NCBI GenBank assembly: GCA_035532535.1
Contig: DATKQT010000011.1
Span: 1 to 36,157, forward strand
DNA: 36,157 nucleotides
Reading direction: 5' to 3'
Origin: Palsa-739 sp035532535
GTDB lineage: Bacteria; Actinomycetota; Thermoleophilia; Gaiellales; Gaiellaceae
The position numbers and the translations under genes are program-made. The stretch's first letter is position 1. Every line of letters starts with the position of its first letter. Below the pieces are notes generated by a model. That model was given only the letters and a program-made list of their open reading frames with translations, did not search any database and was not told the origin of the DNA. Below, one piece after another: positions 14,939 through 23,178 of the stretch.

Positions 14939-15497
14939 CGCCCTCGCGGCGATACCTGAAGCGGTCGTGGAGCCGGTCGTCGCCGTGCTGCCAGAACTCC
15001 CAGGCGTCGGGCACGAGCCGGAAGCCTCCCCACCACGGGGGCCGCGCCGGCGGGCCTTCCGCCGCGAGCTCGGCGACACGCTGCTCGAGCCACTCGCGCG
15101 ACTCAACCGGCCGGCTCTGCGGCGAGGCGGCCGCTGACAGTCGCGCACCGGGCGGCCGCGAAGCGAAGTACGCATCGGATTCGGCGGCTGACACCGGCTG
15201 CGTCGCACCCTCGATGCGCACCTGCCGGCCGACCGGCTCCCAGTAGAAGAGGAGCGCCGCCCGCGGGTTCTCCGCCAGCTCGCGGCCCTTGCGGCTCGAG
15301 TAATGCGAGAAGAAGACGATTCCGTCCTCGTCCGCCCGCTTCATGAGCACCATGCGCGCGGACGGGCTCCCATCGGCCGACGCGGTTGCGAGGGCCATCT
15401 TCTCCGCTGCCGGAACGGCCGCTTCCGCCTCGGCGAACCAGTGATGAAACTGGGCCAGCGGGTCGGGATCGAGGTCGACGCGATTCAGCGGACTCAT
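14907..15497 (-). CDS. pdxH: Pyridoxamine/pyridoxine 5'-phosphate oxidase
   Basis: 196-residue FMN enzyme that oxidises PNP or PMP to pyridoxal 5'-phosphate, the last step of vitamin B6 synthesis and salvage. Seen: PLAQFHHWFAEAEAA, MALATASADGSPSARMVLMK, GIVFFSHYSSRKGRELAENP, ALLFYWEPVGRQVRIEG, the SRPV segment followed by WLEQRVAEL, WWGGFRLVPDAWEFWQ and a C-terminal RLGP close to the usual RLxP ending. Full length. ATG start has TAGCGT 7 bases upstream, predicting a leaderless message. Confidence 0.96.
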   Translation of the reverse strand: MSPLNRVDLDPDPLAQFHHWFAEAEAAVPAAEKMALATASADGSPSARMVLMKRADEDGIVFFSHYSSRKGRELAENPRAALLFYWEPVGRQVRIEGATQPVSAAESDAYFASRPPGARLSAAASPQSRPVESREWLEQRVAELAAEGPPARPPWWGGFRLVPDAWEFWQHGDDRLHDRFRYRREGATWVVERLGP

Positions 15498-15504
15498 CCA
15501 CCGG

Positions 15505-15510
15505 ACGCTA
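15505..15510 (-). promoter_or_regulatory. -10 box (TAGCGT) of pdxH
   Basis: TAGCGT on the minus strand ends 7 bases before the pdxH ATG; the same hexamer and spacing occur at three other gene starts in this window. Confidence 0.5.
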
Positions 15511-15559
15511 CGGGAAACCCCCGTCGCAGCGCCCTCGGCCGAGCAGGTACACCTGGTTC

Positions 15560-18202
15560 ATGGCCACGATCGACGAGATCGCCACTGACGTCATCCTGCG
15601 CGACGGCTCCACCTTGCGGCTGCGCCCGCCGCTCGCTGAGGACGCCGACGCGATCCTGGCGTTCTTCGAGAGTCTCTCCGACCGCAGCCGCTACCTCCGC
15701 TTCCACGGCTTCCCGGCGCTCGGTCCGAAGCTCATCGCGCCGTTCCTCGAGCCTGACTGGGAGGAGCGCGGCGCGCTCGCCGGCTGGCTCGACGGCCGTG
15801 TCGTCGCGCTTGGGAACTTCGTCCGCCTCCGCGACCCGCGACGAGCGGAGGCCGCGTTCACCGTCGCAGACGACTTCCAGGGCCGCGGTATCGGCACGCG
15901 CCTGCTCGAGCAGCTCGCTGCCCTCGCCGCCGAGGCGGGCATCGAGCGCTTCGTCGCAGAAGTGATGCCCGACAACCGCAACATGCTCGTCGTGTTCCGC
16001 GACGCAGGCTTCGACGTCACGCGCGAGCTCGAGGGGGGATCGGTCGAGGTGCACTTCCCGATCGCGCCGACCGCGCACTACCGCAAACAGGTCGCCGCAC
16101 GAGACCACCTCGCGGTGCGCGCGTCGCTCCGCCCCTTCTTCGAGCCGGCCTGCGTGGCCGTCATCGGCGCTTCAGCACGACGCGGTTCCATCGGCGGCGA
16201 GCTCTTCCGCAACGTCCTCGCTGCGGACTTCACCGGCGCCGCGTACCCGGTCAACCGCGGAGGTGACGCGGTCGCGGGCGTGCACGGCTACGCGCGCATC
16301 GCTGACATCCCCGACACCGTCGATCTCGTCGTCATCTGCCTGCCGGGAGAGCACGTGCTCGAGGCCGCGCAGGAAGCGCTCGAGGCCGGCGTGCGCGCGC
16401 TCGTCGTCATCTCGGCGGGCTTTGCCGAGATCGGCGCGGAGGGCCGCGTGCGGCAGGAGCAGCTGCTCGAGCTCGTCCGTGCGCACGGCGCACGGATGAT
16501 CGGCCCGAACTGCCTCGGCATCTCGTCCGCTTCGACCAGGCTCAACGCCACCTTCGCGCCACGCGCGTTCCCTCCCGGAAAGATCGGCTTCTCGTCGCAG
16601 AGCGGTGCCCTCGGTCTCGCCGTACTGGAGCACGGGGAGAAGCGCGGGCTCGGGCTGTCCTCATTCGTCTCGATCGGCAACAAGGCGGACGTCTCTTCGA
16701 ATGACCTGCTCGAGTGGTGGGCCGAGGACGCGACCACCGAGCTCGTGATGCTCTATCTGGAATCGTTCGGCAACCCTCGAGCGTTCGCGCGCATCGCGCG
16801 ACGTGTCGCGCGAAAGAAGCCGGTGCTCGCGATGAAGAGCGGCACGACACGGGCCGGCATCAAGGCTGCGAGTTCGCACACCGCAGCGCTCGCAGGGTCG
16901 GAGGCCGCAGTCGACGCGCTCTTCCGGCAGGCGGGCGTCATCCGGACGCAGACGCTCGACGAGCTCGTCGACGTCGCGACGCTCCTTTCCGATCAGCCTG
17001 TCCCGCGCGGGCGCCGCGTCGCACTCGTCACGAACGCGGGCGGGCTCGGAATCCTGTGCGCCGACGCATGCGAGGCCTCCGGACTCGAGCTCCCGTCGCT
17101 CGCCGAGGAGACGTTGCGCACCCTGCACGACGTGATGCCCCTCGAGGGCAGCGCCGCGAACCCGGTCGACATCCTCGGATCGGCGAATGCCAAGACGTTC
17201 GCCGACGTGCTGCCCATCGTGCTCGCCGATCCGGGAGTCGACTCGCTCATCGTTCTCTTCGTCCCCACCGTGGGCGTCTCCGAGGACGACGTCGGCGCTG
17301 CGATCAGCCGTGCCGCGGCAGGCGCGGGCGACAAGCCCGTGCTCTGTGCATTCCTCTCCGCCAGGGGTGCGCCTGCGACGTTGCGCAGTGCTGCTCCCGT
17401 GCCTGCGTTCTCGTATCCCGAAGCCGCGGCCCGCGCGCTCAGCCGCGCTGCCGAACGCGGCGACTGGCTGCGACGGCCGGCGGGCACCGTTCCCGACCTC
17501 ACCGTCGACCGCGAGACGGCCGAGGCCGTCGTCGCCGAAGCTCTCGCGCTCGCCGACGAGGCGTGGCTCGAGCCGGCACAGACCCGCCGGCTCCTCGAGG
17601 CGTATGGGCTTCCGGTCGTCCCCGAACGTGTGGTCGACTCGGCGGACGCCGCGGTTGCGGCGGCCGAGGAGCTCGGCTTCCCCGTGGTCGTGAAAAGCGC
17701 CGCCGCAGGCGCGCACAAGACGGAATCGGGCGGCATCGCACTGAACCTCGCCGACGAAACGGAAGTGCGTACCGCAGTCGAACGGATCGGTGCGCCGGTC
17801 CTCGTTCAGCCGATGGTGCGCGGCGGCGCCGAGCTGCTCGCAGGCGCGGTCCAGGATCCGGTGTTCGGCCCGCTCGTGGCCTTCGGGCCTGGTGGCGTCT
17901 TCGCAGAGCTCATCGGCCAGGCGCAGTTCCGCCTTGCGCCGTTGACCGACCTCGATGCCCGCGAGCTCGTGTGTGCCGGCAAAGCCGGACGCCTCGTCGC
18001 CGGCTTCCGCGGCGCACCGCCCGCGGACGAGGAAGCGCTCGTCGACCTGCTCGTCCGCCTCTCGCGACTCGCCGAGGACATTCCCGAGCTGGCCGAGCTC
18101 GATCTGAACCCGGTGCTCGCCCTCTCCGACCGCTGCCTCGCCGTCGACGCGCGCGTCCGCGTTGCACGGCAGGCGCCGCTTCGGCGCGCAAAGTCCTGGT
18201 AA
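15560..18202 (+). CDS. GNAT acetyltransferase fused to NDP-forming acyl-CoA synthetase (Pat-like)
   Basis: 880 residues. N-terminal GNAT domain (~1-175) with the acetyl-CoA loop DDFQGRGIGTRLLEQL; then a CoA-binding domain (FEPACVAVIGASARRGSIGG), succinyl-CoA-ligase-like domains with GKIGFSSQSGALGLAVLEHG and the phosphohistidine motif SSHTAALAGS (His440), and a C-terminal ATP-grasp domain (LEAYGLPVVPERVV, FPVVVKSAAAGAHKTESGGI, ELAELDLNPVLAL). Domain order is GNAT first, unlike enterobacterial Pat. The candidate phosphohistidine is kept, so both ADP-forming acetate-CoA ligase activity and lysine acetylation are possible. It lies next to the phosphoketolase/acetate kinase genes. TACACC, a near-miss to TAnnnT, lies 6 bases before the ATG. 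Confidence 0.93.
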   Translation: MATIDEIATDVILRDGSTLRLRPPLAEDADAILAFFESLSDRSRYLRFHGFPALGPKLIAPFLEPDWEERGALAGWLDGRVVALGNFVRLRDPRRAEAAFTVADDFQGRGIGTRLLEQLAALAAEAGIERFVAEVMPDNRNMLVVFRDAGFDVTRELEGGSVEVHFPIAPTAHYRKQVAARDHLAVRASLRPFFEPACVAVIGASARRGSIGGELFRNVLAADFTGAAYPVNRGGDAVAGVHGYARIADIPDTVDLVVICLPGEHVLEAAQEALEAGVRALVVISAGFAEIGAEGRVRQEQLLELVRAHGARMIGPNCLGISSASTRLNATFAPRAFPPGKIGFSSQSGALGLAVLEHGEKRGLGLSSFVSIGNKADVSSNDLLEWWAEDATTELVMLYLESFGNPRAFARIARRVARKKPVLAMKSGTTRAGIKAASSHTAALAGSEAAVDALFRQAGVIRTQTLDELVDVATLLSDQPVPRGRRVALVTNAGGLGILCADACEASGLELPSLAEETLRTLHDVMPLEGSAANPVDILGSANAKTFADVLPIVLADPGVDSLIVLFVPTVGVSEDDVGAAISRAAAGAGDKPVLCAFLSARGAPATLRSAAPVPAFSYPEAAARALSRAAERGDWLRRPAGTVPDLTVDRETAEAVVAEALALADEAWLEPAQTRRLLEAYGLPVVPERVVDSADAAVAAAEELGFPVVVKSAAAGAHKTESGGIALNLADETEVRTAVERIGAPVLVQPMVRGGAELLAGAVQDPVFGPLVAFGPGGVFAELIGQAQFRLAPLTDLDARELVCAGKAGRLVAGFRGAPPADEEALVDLLVRLSRLAEDIPELAELDLNPVLALSDRCLAVDARVRVARQAPLRRAKSW

Positions 18203-18206
18203 GCCG

Positions 18207-18228
18207 AAGGCCGACTTTCGCCGGCCTT
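18207..18228 (+). terminator. Possible terminator after the GNAT/acyl-CoA synthetase
   Basis: AAGGCCG and CGGCCTT form a 7-bp stem around an 8-base loop, beginning 5 bases after the stop codon, with only a short T run inside the 3' arm. The remaining ~115 bp before the cupin show no gene. Confidence 0.4.
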
Positions 18229-18344
18229 TGACTGGTGGATGCGCCGGAGCTTCGTGAAGCCCGGGCTATGTGCCTCCAGCCTCGCTCGACCGCCGACGCC
18301 GTCCATCCGGGATTCCACGTATGAGCTCGGGGGACTCCTTCGGA

Positions 18345-18350
18345 TACGGT
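18345..18350 (+). promoter_or_regulatory. -10 box (TACGGT) of the cupin gene
   Basis: TACGGT ends 6 bases before the ATG at 18357, predicting a leaderless message and arguing for this ATG over the one at 18321. Confidence 0.45.
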
Positions 18351-18356
18351 CACGGC

Positions 18357-18668
18357 ATGCACGCGTTCGGAGTCGGATCCGTCGTCGAGAAGCTGCGCGC
18401 CGCGGGCGGTGGCTACGAGATCGTCCACGAATCCGCCGGAATCGAGCTCGGCGTGTACGTGCTCGTCGCGCCGGAGCCGGACCGGCAGCAGCCGCACGAG
18501 GACGACGAGATCTACGTCGTGCTCGACGGCTCGGGCATGCTCGACGTCGAAGACACGAGCGTGCCCGTGAAGGTCGGCGACGCCGTCTTCGTCGAAGCGG
18601 GCGCGGACCACCGCTTCAGCGCGTACGAGCAGCTCGCTGTGCTCGTGCTATTCGAGCGCAAGCGCTGA
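18357..18668 (+). CDS. Small cupin domain protein
   Basis: 103 residues, single cupin barrel. Motif 1 appears as QQPHEDDEIYVVLDGSGML, with one His plus acidic residues, and motif 2 as VGDAVFVEAGADHRFSAYE with the expected His. The normal HxH pair is reduced to PHED, so metal binding is plausible but degenerate. Function cannot be assigned from the domain alone. An ATG at 18321 would add 12 residues (SSGDSFGYGHG); the shorter form is favoured by the -10 box. Ends 21 bp inside the convergent acetate kinase. Confidence 0.8.
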   Translation: MHAFGVGSVVEKLRAAGGGYEIVHESAGIELGVYVLVAPEPDRQQPHEDDEIYVVLDGSGMLDVEDTSVPVKVGDAVFVEAGADHRFSAYEQLAVLVLFERKR

Positions 18669-19697
18669 CCGAACGCCCCGGGCGATCTCGAGATCCTCGC
18701 GCGCGGCGACGGCGAACGTGCGGACCACGGCATCGCTGGAGGAGATCTCCGCGTCGAGCTCGGGCGCGGCGTTGCGGGCCCGATCGACGCCGATACCGAG
18801 GAAGCCGAGACCGTCGGCCGCGCGGGCGCGAATCGGCGCAGACCGCTCGCCCACCCCGCCGGTGAACACGAGCACGTCGAGACCGCCGAGCGCGGCAGCC
18901 ATCCCCGCGATCTCGCCGCGCAGGCGGTGGAGATAGACCTCGATCGCGAGCCGGGCATCCTCATCGCCGGCTGCCTCGGCCTCGAGCACCGCCTTCATGT
19001 CTCCCGTGCCGGCGAGCCCCAGGAGGCCCGAGCGGTGCTCGAGCGTCGACGCGAGCTCCGACGGAGGCATGCCCATGTGCTCCTCGAGCCAGAGGATGAG
19101 CCCGGGGTCGACGCTGCCCGAGCGAGTGGCCATCACGAGCCCGTCGAGCGGCGTGAAGCCCATCGTGGTGTCGACCGAGACGCCACCGAGGACGGCGGCG
19201 AGCGACGCGCCCGCGCCGAGGTGGCAGGTGACGACGCGGAGGCCGTCGACGGCGACGCCCGCGAGCTCGGCCGCGCGCCGCGACGCGTACGCATGCGAGA
19301 GGCCGTGGAAGCCGAAGCGCCTCAGGCTCCAGCGCCGGCGCCACTCGCGCGGCAGCGCATACGTGGCCGCAGCAGCGGGGATGTGCGCATGGAACGCCGT
19401 ATCGAAGCACGCGACCGCGGGCACCCCAGGCAAGGCCTTGCCGACGAGCTCGAGGCCGCGGAGCGACTTGGGCTGGTGCAGGGGGGCGAGGTCGGTGAGC
19501 GCCTCCAGCCGCCGCACGACGTCGTCGTCGATGACGACGGGCTCGACGAACTCGATCCCGCCGTGCACGATGCGGTGCCCGACAGCGTCGATCCCTTCGA
19601 GCGCGTCGAGGTCGACGTCGTTCGCCACGACCGCGTCCCCGTCGAGCACCGAGAGCTTGAGGCTGCTCGACCCAGCGTTGACGACGAGGATTCTCAG
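18648..19697 (-). CDS. ackA: Acetate kinase
   Basis: 349 residues. Converts acetyl-phosphate and ADP to acetate and ATP (reversible), cytoplasmic. ASKHA-fold motifs present: N-terminal VNAGSSSLK, GHRIVHGG, ACFDTAFHAHIP, RRFGFHGLSHAY, CHLGAGASLAAV, the TTMGFTPLDGLVMATRSG segment with the catalytic Arg, and FTGGVGERS. Slightly shorter than the usual 390-400. The essential VNAGSSSLK motif is only five residues from the proposed start; no ATG, GTG or TTG lies in this frame close upstream, and the CTG at 19697 overlaps the phosphoketolase stop (CTGA). CTG initiation by coupling is inferred. It receives acetyl-phosphate directly from the upstream enzyme. Confidence 0.92.
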   Translation of the reverse strand: MRILVVNAGSSSLKLSVLDGDAVVANDVDLDALEGIDAVGHRIVHGGIEFVEPVVIDDDVVRRLEALTDLAPLHQPKSLRGLELVGKALPGVPAVACFDTAFHAHIPAAAATYALPREWRRRWSLRRFGFHGLSHAYASRRAAELAGVAVDGLRVVTCHLGAGASLAAVLGGVSVDTTMGFTPLDGLVMATRSGSVDPGLILWLEEHMGMPPSELASTLEHRSGLLGLAGTGDMKAVLEAEAAGDEDARLAIEVYLHRLRGEIAGMAAALGGLDVLVFTGGVGERSAPIRARAADGLGFLGIGVDRARNAAPELDAEISSSDAVVRTFAVAAREDLEIARGVRSALALE

Positions 19698-22150
19698 TGC
19701 GGCCAGACCCAGTCGCGCACAGCCGGCGTATCCTCGCCTTCGCTGCGGGTGTACGCGCGGCACTGCACGCGCTCGTCCTCCATCCGCTGCCGCAGCGTCG
19801 CCGCATGCGAACCGAGCGAGGGGACGCGATCGATGACGTCCATGACGAGATGGAACCGGTCGAGGTCGTTGAGCATGACCATGTCGAAGGGCGTCGTCGT
19901 CGTGCCTTCTTCCTTGTAGCCGCGCACGTGAATGTTCGCGTGGTTCGTCCGGCGGTAAGTCAGCCGGTGGATGAGCCACGGGTAGCCGTGGAATGCGAAA
20001 ACGACCGGCTTGTCAGCGGTGAAGAGCGTGTCGAACTCACTGTCGGAAAGCCCGTGCGGATGCTCCGTGTCGGGCTGCAGGCGCATCAGGTCGACGACGT
20101 TGACGAAGCGCACGCGCAGATCGGGGAGCTCCGTGCGCAGGATGTCGACGGCGGCGAGGGCCTCCAGCGTCGGGACGTCGCCGCAGCACGCCACGACGAC
20201 ATCCGGATCGCCGCCGTCGTTGGACGCCCACTCCCAGATGCCGATGCCGCGCGTGCAGTGGAGGACAGCGTCCTCCACCGACAGATAGTTCAGCGCCGGC
20301 TGCTTGCCCGCGACGATGACGTTCACGTAGTGCCGGCTGCGCAGACAGTGGTCGGCGACCGAGAGAAGCGTGTTCGCATCCGGCGGCAGATAGACGCGGA
20401 TGATCTCCGCCTTCTTGTTCACGACATGGTCGATGAAGCCTGGGTCCTGATGCGAGAAGCCGTTGTGATCCTGCCGCCACACGTGCGAGGACAAGAGGTA
20501 GTTGAGCGAGGCGATCGGCTGCCGCCAGTGAATCTCACGCGTCGTCTTCAGCCACTTGGCGTGCTGGTTGAACATCGAGTCGATGATGTGAATGAACGCC
20601 TCGTAGCAACTGAAGAGCCCATGCCTGCCGGTGAGCAGATAGCCCTCGAGCCAGCCCTGGCACTGGTGCTCGGACAGCACCTCCATCACGCGTCCGGCCC
20701 GCGCGAGGTGGTCGTCGCTCGGCAGCGTTTCCGCCTCCCACTGGCGGTTGGTCACGTCGAAGACGGCGCCGAGCCGGTTCGACGCGGTCTCGTCCGGGCC
20801 GAAGAGCCGGAAGTCCGTCGGGTTCAGCCGGATGACGTCGCGCAGATACGTGCCGAGGACGCGCGTCGCCTCGCTGAAGGTCGTCGCCGGCGCTGGAACC
20901 TCGACTGCGAAGTCGCGGAAGTCCGGAAGGACGAGATCCTGGAGCAACAAGCCTCCGTTTGCGTGCGGGTTCGCGCTCATACGACGGTGGCTCTTCGGAG
21001 GCAGGCCCGCCAGCTCGGCGACCAGCGCTCCGTGAACGTCGAAGAGTTCCTCCGGGCGATAGCTCCGTAGCCACGACTCGAGCTGGTGCAGATGCTCCGG
21101 ATTCGTCCGCAGCTCCGCGAGCGGCACCTGGTGCGACCGCCACGTCCCCTCGGTGGCGAGGCCGTCGACTGTCTTCGGCCCCGTCCAGCCCTTGGGCGTC
21201 CGGAGCACGATCACCGGCCACCGCGGCCGCTCGGTCACGCCGTCCATGCGTGCGGCGCGCTGCGCGGCCGCGATCTCCTCGACCGCTGTCCCGAGCACCG
21301 ACGCCATCCGCTGGTGGGCTTCCTCCGGGTCGGCGGAGTCCACCCAGTGCACGGTGTGGCCGCAGCCTTCGAGGAGCGAGGTCAACTCGTCGTCGCCGAT
21401 ACGCGCGAGCACGGTCGGGTTCGCGATCTTGTAGCCGTTCAGGTGGAGGATCGGGAGCACGGCTCCGTCGGTGACCGGATTGAGGAACTTGTTCGAATGC
21501 CACGCGGTCGCGAGCGGTCCCGTCTCGGCCTCTCCGTCGCCGACGATGCAGCAGACGAGCAGGCCGGGGTTGTCGAAGGCAGCGCCGTAGGCGTGCGAGA
21601 GGGCGTAGCCGAGCTCTCCGCCCTCGTGGATCGAACCCGGCGTCTCCGGCGCGACGTGCGACGGAATGCCGCCCGGGAACGAGAACTGCCGGAACAGCTT
21701 GCGCAGCCCCTCCTCGTCGCGAGTGATGTCGGGGTACACCTCGGTGTACGTACCCTCGAGATAGGCGTTCGCAACGGCAGCAGGCCCGCCATGACCGGGC
21801 CCCATGACGTAGATCGCGTCGAGGTCCCAGTTGCGGATGGCGCGGTTCATGTGCGCGTAGACGAAGTTGAGCCCCGGCGTGGTCCCCCAGTGGCCGAGCA
21901 GACGCGCCTTCACGTGCTCCGCCAGCAGCGGCCGGCGCAGAAGCGGGTTGTCGAGCAGGTAGATCTGGCCGACGGACACGTAGTTGGCTGCGCGCCAGTA
22001 CGCGTCGACGAGCCTGACCTCCTCGGGCGAGAGTGGCTTCACCTCCGTCGATGCCACGGTCTGCGTCAGCCTAGTCGTCCCTGCAATGCCTATCGAGCGG
22101 GCTGTCTGCGAGACCGGCCGGAGCGGTACATCGACCGCGATCCGGCTCAT
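19694..22150 (-). CDS. xfp: Xylulose-5-phosphate/fructose-6-phosphate phosphoketolase
   Basis: 818 residues. Thiamine-diphosphate enzyme that splits xylulose 5-phosphate or fructose 6-phosphate with phosphate into acetyl-phosphate and glyceraldehyde 3-phosphate or erythrose 4-phosphate. Seen: VDAYWRAANYVSVGQIYLLD, VMGPGHGGPAAVANAYLEGT, FPGGIPSHVAPETPGSIHEG, GDGEAETGPLATAWHSNKF, LNGYKIANPTVLAR, and HVWRQDHNGFSHQDPGFIDH, all hallmark phosphoketolase blocks. The ATG at 22150 overlaps the upstream stop (ATGA) and gives a ~35-residue N-terminal extension compared with most family members; GTG 22057 would be closer to the usual start. Full length, and coupled to acetate kinase. Confidence 0.97.
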   Translation of the reverse strand: MSRIAVDVPLRPVSQTARSIGIAGTTRLTQTVASTEVKPLSPEEVRLVDAYWRAANYVSVGQIYLLDNPLLRRPLLAEHVKARLLGHWGTTPGLNFVYAHMNRAIRNWDLDAIYVMGPGHGGPAAVANAYLEGTYTEVYPDITRDEEGLRKLFRQFSFPGGIPSHVAPETPGSIHEGGELGYALSHAYGAAFDNPGLLVCCIVGDGEAETGPLATAWHSNKFLNPVTDGAVLPILHLNGYKIANPTVLARIGDDELTSLLEGCGHTVHWVDSADPEEAHQRMASVLGTAVEEIAAAQRAARMDGVTERPRWPVIVLRTPKGWTGPKTVDGLATEGTWRSHQVPLAELRTNPEHLHQLESWLRSYRPEELFDVHGALVAELAGLPPKSHRRMSANPHANGGLLLQDLVLPDFRDFAVEVPAPATTFSEATRVLGTYLRDVIRLNPTDFRLFGPDETASNRLGAVFDVTNRQWEAETLPSDDHLARAGRVMEVLSEHQCQGWLEGYLLTGRHGLFSCYEAFIHIIDSMFNQHAKWLKTTREIHWRQPIASLNYLLSSHVWRQDHNGFSHQDPGFIDHVVNKKAEIIRVYLPPDANTLLSVADHCLRSRHYVNVIVAGKQPALNYLSVEDAVLHCTRGIGIWEWASNDGGDPDVVVACCGDVPTLEALAAVDILRTELPDLRVRFVNVVDLMRLQPDTEHPHGLSDSEFDTLFTADKPVVFAFHGYPWLIHRLTYRRTNHANIHVRGYKEEGTTTTPFDMVMLNDLDRFHLVMDVIDRVPSLGSHAATLRQRMEDERVQCRAYTRSEGEDTPAVRDWVWPH

Positions 22151-22482
22151 ACAGCCAGGTGTGTCGCGGTCAGGCGGCCGAGCCGTTCCGCGAGCTCGCT
22201 GAGGACGCCGACGCCGTTCACGCTTCCGATGCGCAGCGGGCCGCCGACCGCCAGGTCGAGCACGAGTGCCGGCCGACCGCTGATTCGCTCGGTGCTGTCG
22301 CGGGCAACGTGGACGGACTCGATGTCCTCGTAGAAGACGCGGTGCGTCCGCATCCCTTCGAACCGGAGCCCGGTGGGCTCGAGCTCGAGCTTCCCGACGC
22401 GCGGCGCACGGGTCGAGTCGCTCCAGATGACCGCAAAGCTCTCCATACGCCAATCGTCGTCCTTGGAGCGAGGCGGCGGCAT
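22147..22482 (-). CDS. Small PH-like protein of unknown function
   Basis: 111 residues. Predicted mostly beta: SFAVIWSDSTRAPRVGKLEL, GLRFEGMRTHRVFYEDIESV, LVLDLAVGGPLRIGSVNGVG, then a C-terminal helix SELAERLGRL. The pattern resembles bacterial PH-like domains, but no family could be confirmed. A ribosome site (AGAGGGG) precedes the ATG at 22482; ATG 22446 is an alternative. It is coupled by ATGA to phosphoketolase and sits 45 bp after the response regulator, so it may belong to the same response. Confidence 0.65.
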   Translation of the reverse strand: MPPPRSKDDDWRMESFAVIWSDSTRAPRVGKLELEPTGLRFEGMRTHRVFYEDIESVHVARDSTERISGRPALVLDLAVGGPLRIGSVNGVGVLSELAERLGRLTATHLAV

Positions 22483-22508
22483 CCGTAGCCCCTCTGAGCG
22501 GCGACCGG

Positions 22509-22525
22509 AAAAGCCGCAGAGCGGC
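22509..22525 (-). terminator. Weak hairpin with T-tract after the response regulator
   Basis: On the minus strand GCCGC-TCT-GCGGC-TTTT lies 3 bases past the response-regulator stop. The 5-bp stem is short, so it may attenuate rather than end transcription into the phosphoketolase genes. Confidence 0.35.
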
Positions 22526-22527
22526 GG

Positions 22528-23178
22528 TCAGGCCGGGTCTTCGCCCTGTTCCAGCAGGCCCTGCCCGAGGGCGTAGTGCACGAGCTCGGCCCGGGTGGTC
22601 AGCCGGAGCTTCTGCATGATGTGCGCGCGGTGCGTCTCCGCGGTTCGCACCGAGATGAACAGCATCTTCGCGATCTCCTGGTTCGTGTGGCCGAGAGCGA
22701 GCAACCGGAGCACCTCGCGCTCGCGGTCGGACAGCGGATCGGCCGCCGCCCGGGCATCGGCCTCCGACTCGGCCGCTGCCAGCCGGGCCCCGAGCGTCGG
22801 GTGGACGTACCGGCCGCCCGCCGCCACCTCCCGCACCGCGGCGACGAGCTCGCTGTCGGCCGCCTCCTTCAAGAGATAGCCGGTCGATCCGACCGAGAAC
22901 GCCTCGCGCACGTAGCTCGGGTCGTCCTGCATGGAGAGCACGAGCACCGCAGTCTTCGGAGCCGCCTCGAGGATGTCGTGAACGGCCTCCAGGCCGTTGC
23001 GGCCGGGCATGACGACGTCGAGGAGCATCACGTCGGGCTTGTGCAACCGCGCCAGGCGAATCGCCTCCTCCGCATTGCTGCCCTCGTCCTCGACGGTGAT
23101 GTCCTCCTCCGCCTCGAGCAGCAGGCGCAGGCCCGAGCGAACGAGCGCATGGTCGTCGACGATCACCACCCGAATCAC
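22528..23178 (-). CDS. NarL/FixJ family response regulator (DosR-like)
   Basis: 216 residues. Receiver domain with VVIVDDHALVRSGLRLLLEA, phosphoacceptor Asp54 (MLLDVVMPGRNG), SMQDD switch Ser region and GYLLKEA Lys; then a LuxR-type helix-turn-helix LSDREREVLRLLALGHTNQE followed by ISVRTAETHRAHIMQKL. GTG start overlaps the kinase stop (GTGA), so the pair is coupled and is very likely cognate. Targets are unknown, but phosphoketolase and acetate kinase directly downstream are obvious candidates. Confidence 0.94.
   Translation of the reverse strand: MIRVVIVDDHALVRSGLRLLLEAEEDITVEDEGSNAEEAIRLARLHKPDVMLLDVVMPGRNGLEAVHDILEAAPKTAVLVLSMQDDPSYVREAFSVGSTGYLLKEAADSELVAAVREVAAGGRYVHPTLGARLAAAESEADARAAADPLSDREREVLRLLALGHTNQEIAKMLFISVRTAETHRAHIMQKLRLTTRAELVHYALGQGLLEQGEDPA

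Noticed and set aside
16714..18231. Second open frame inside the GNAT/acyl-CoA synthetase
   Set aside because: Arg-rich shifted frame of a gene with conserved motifs throughout.
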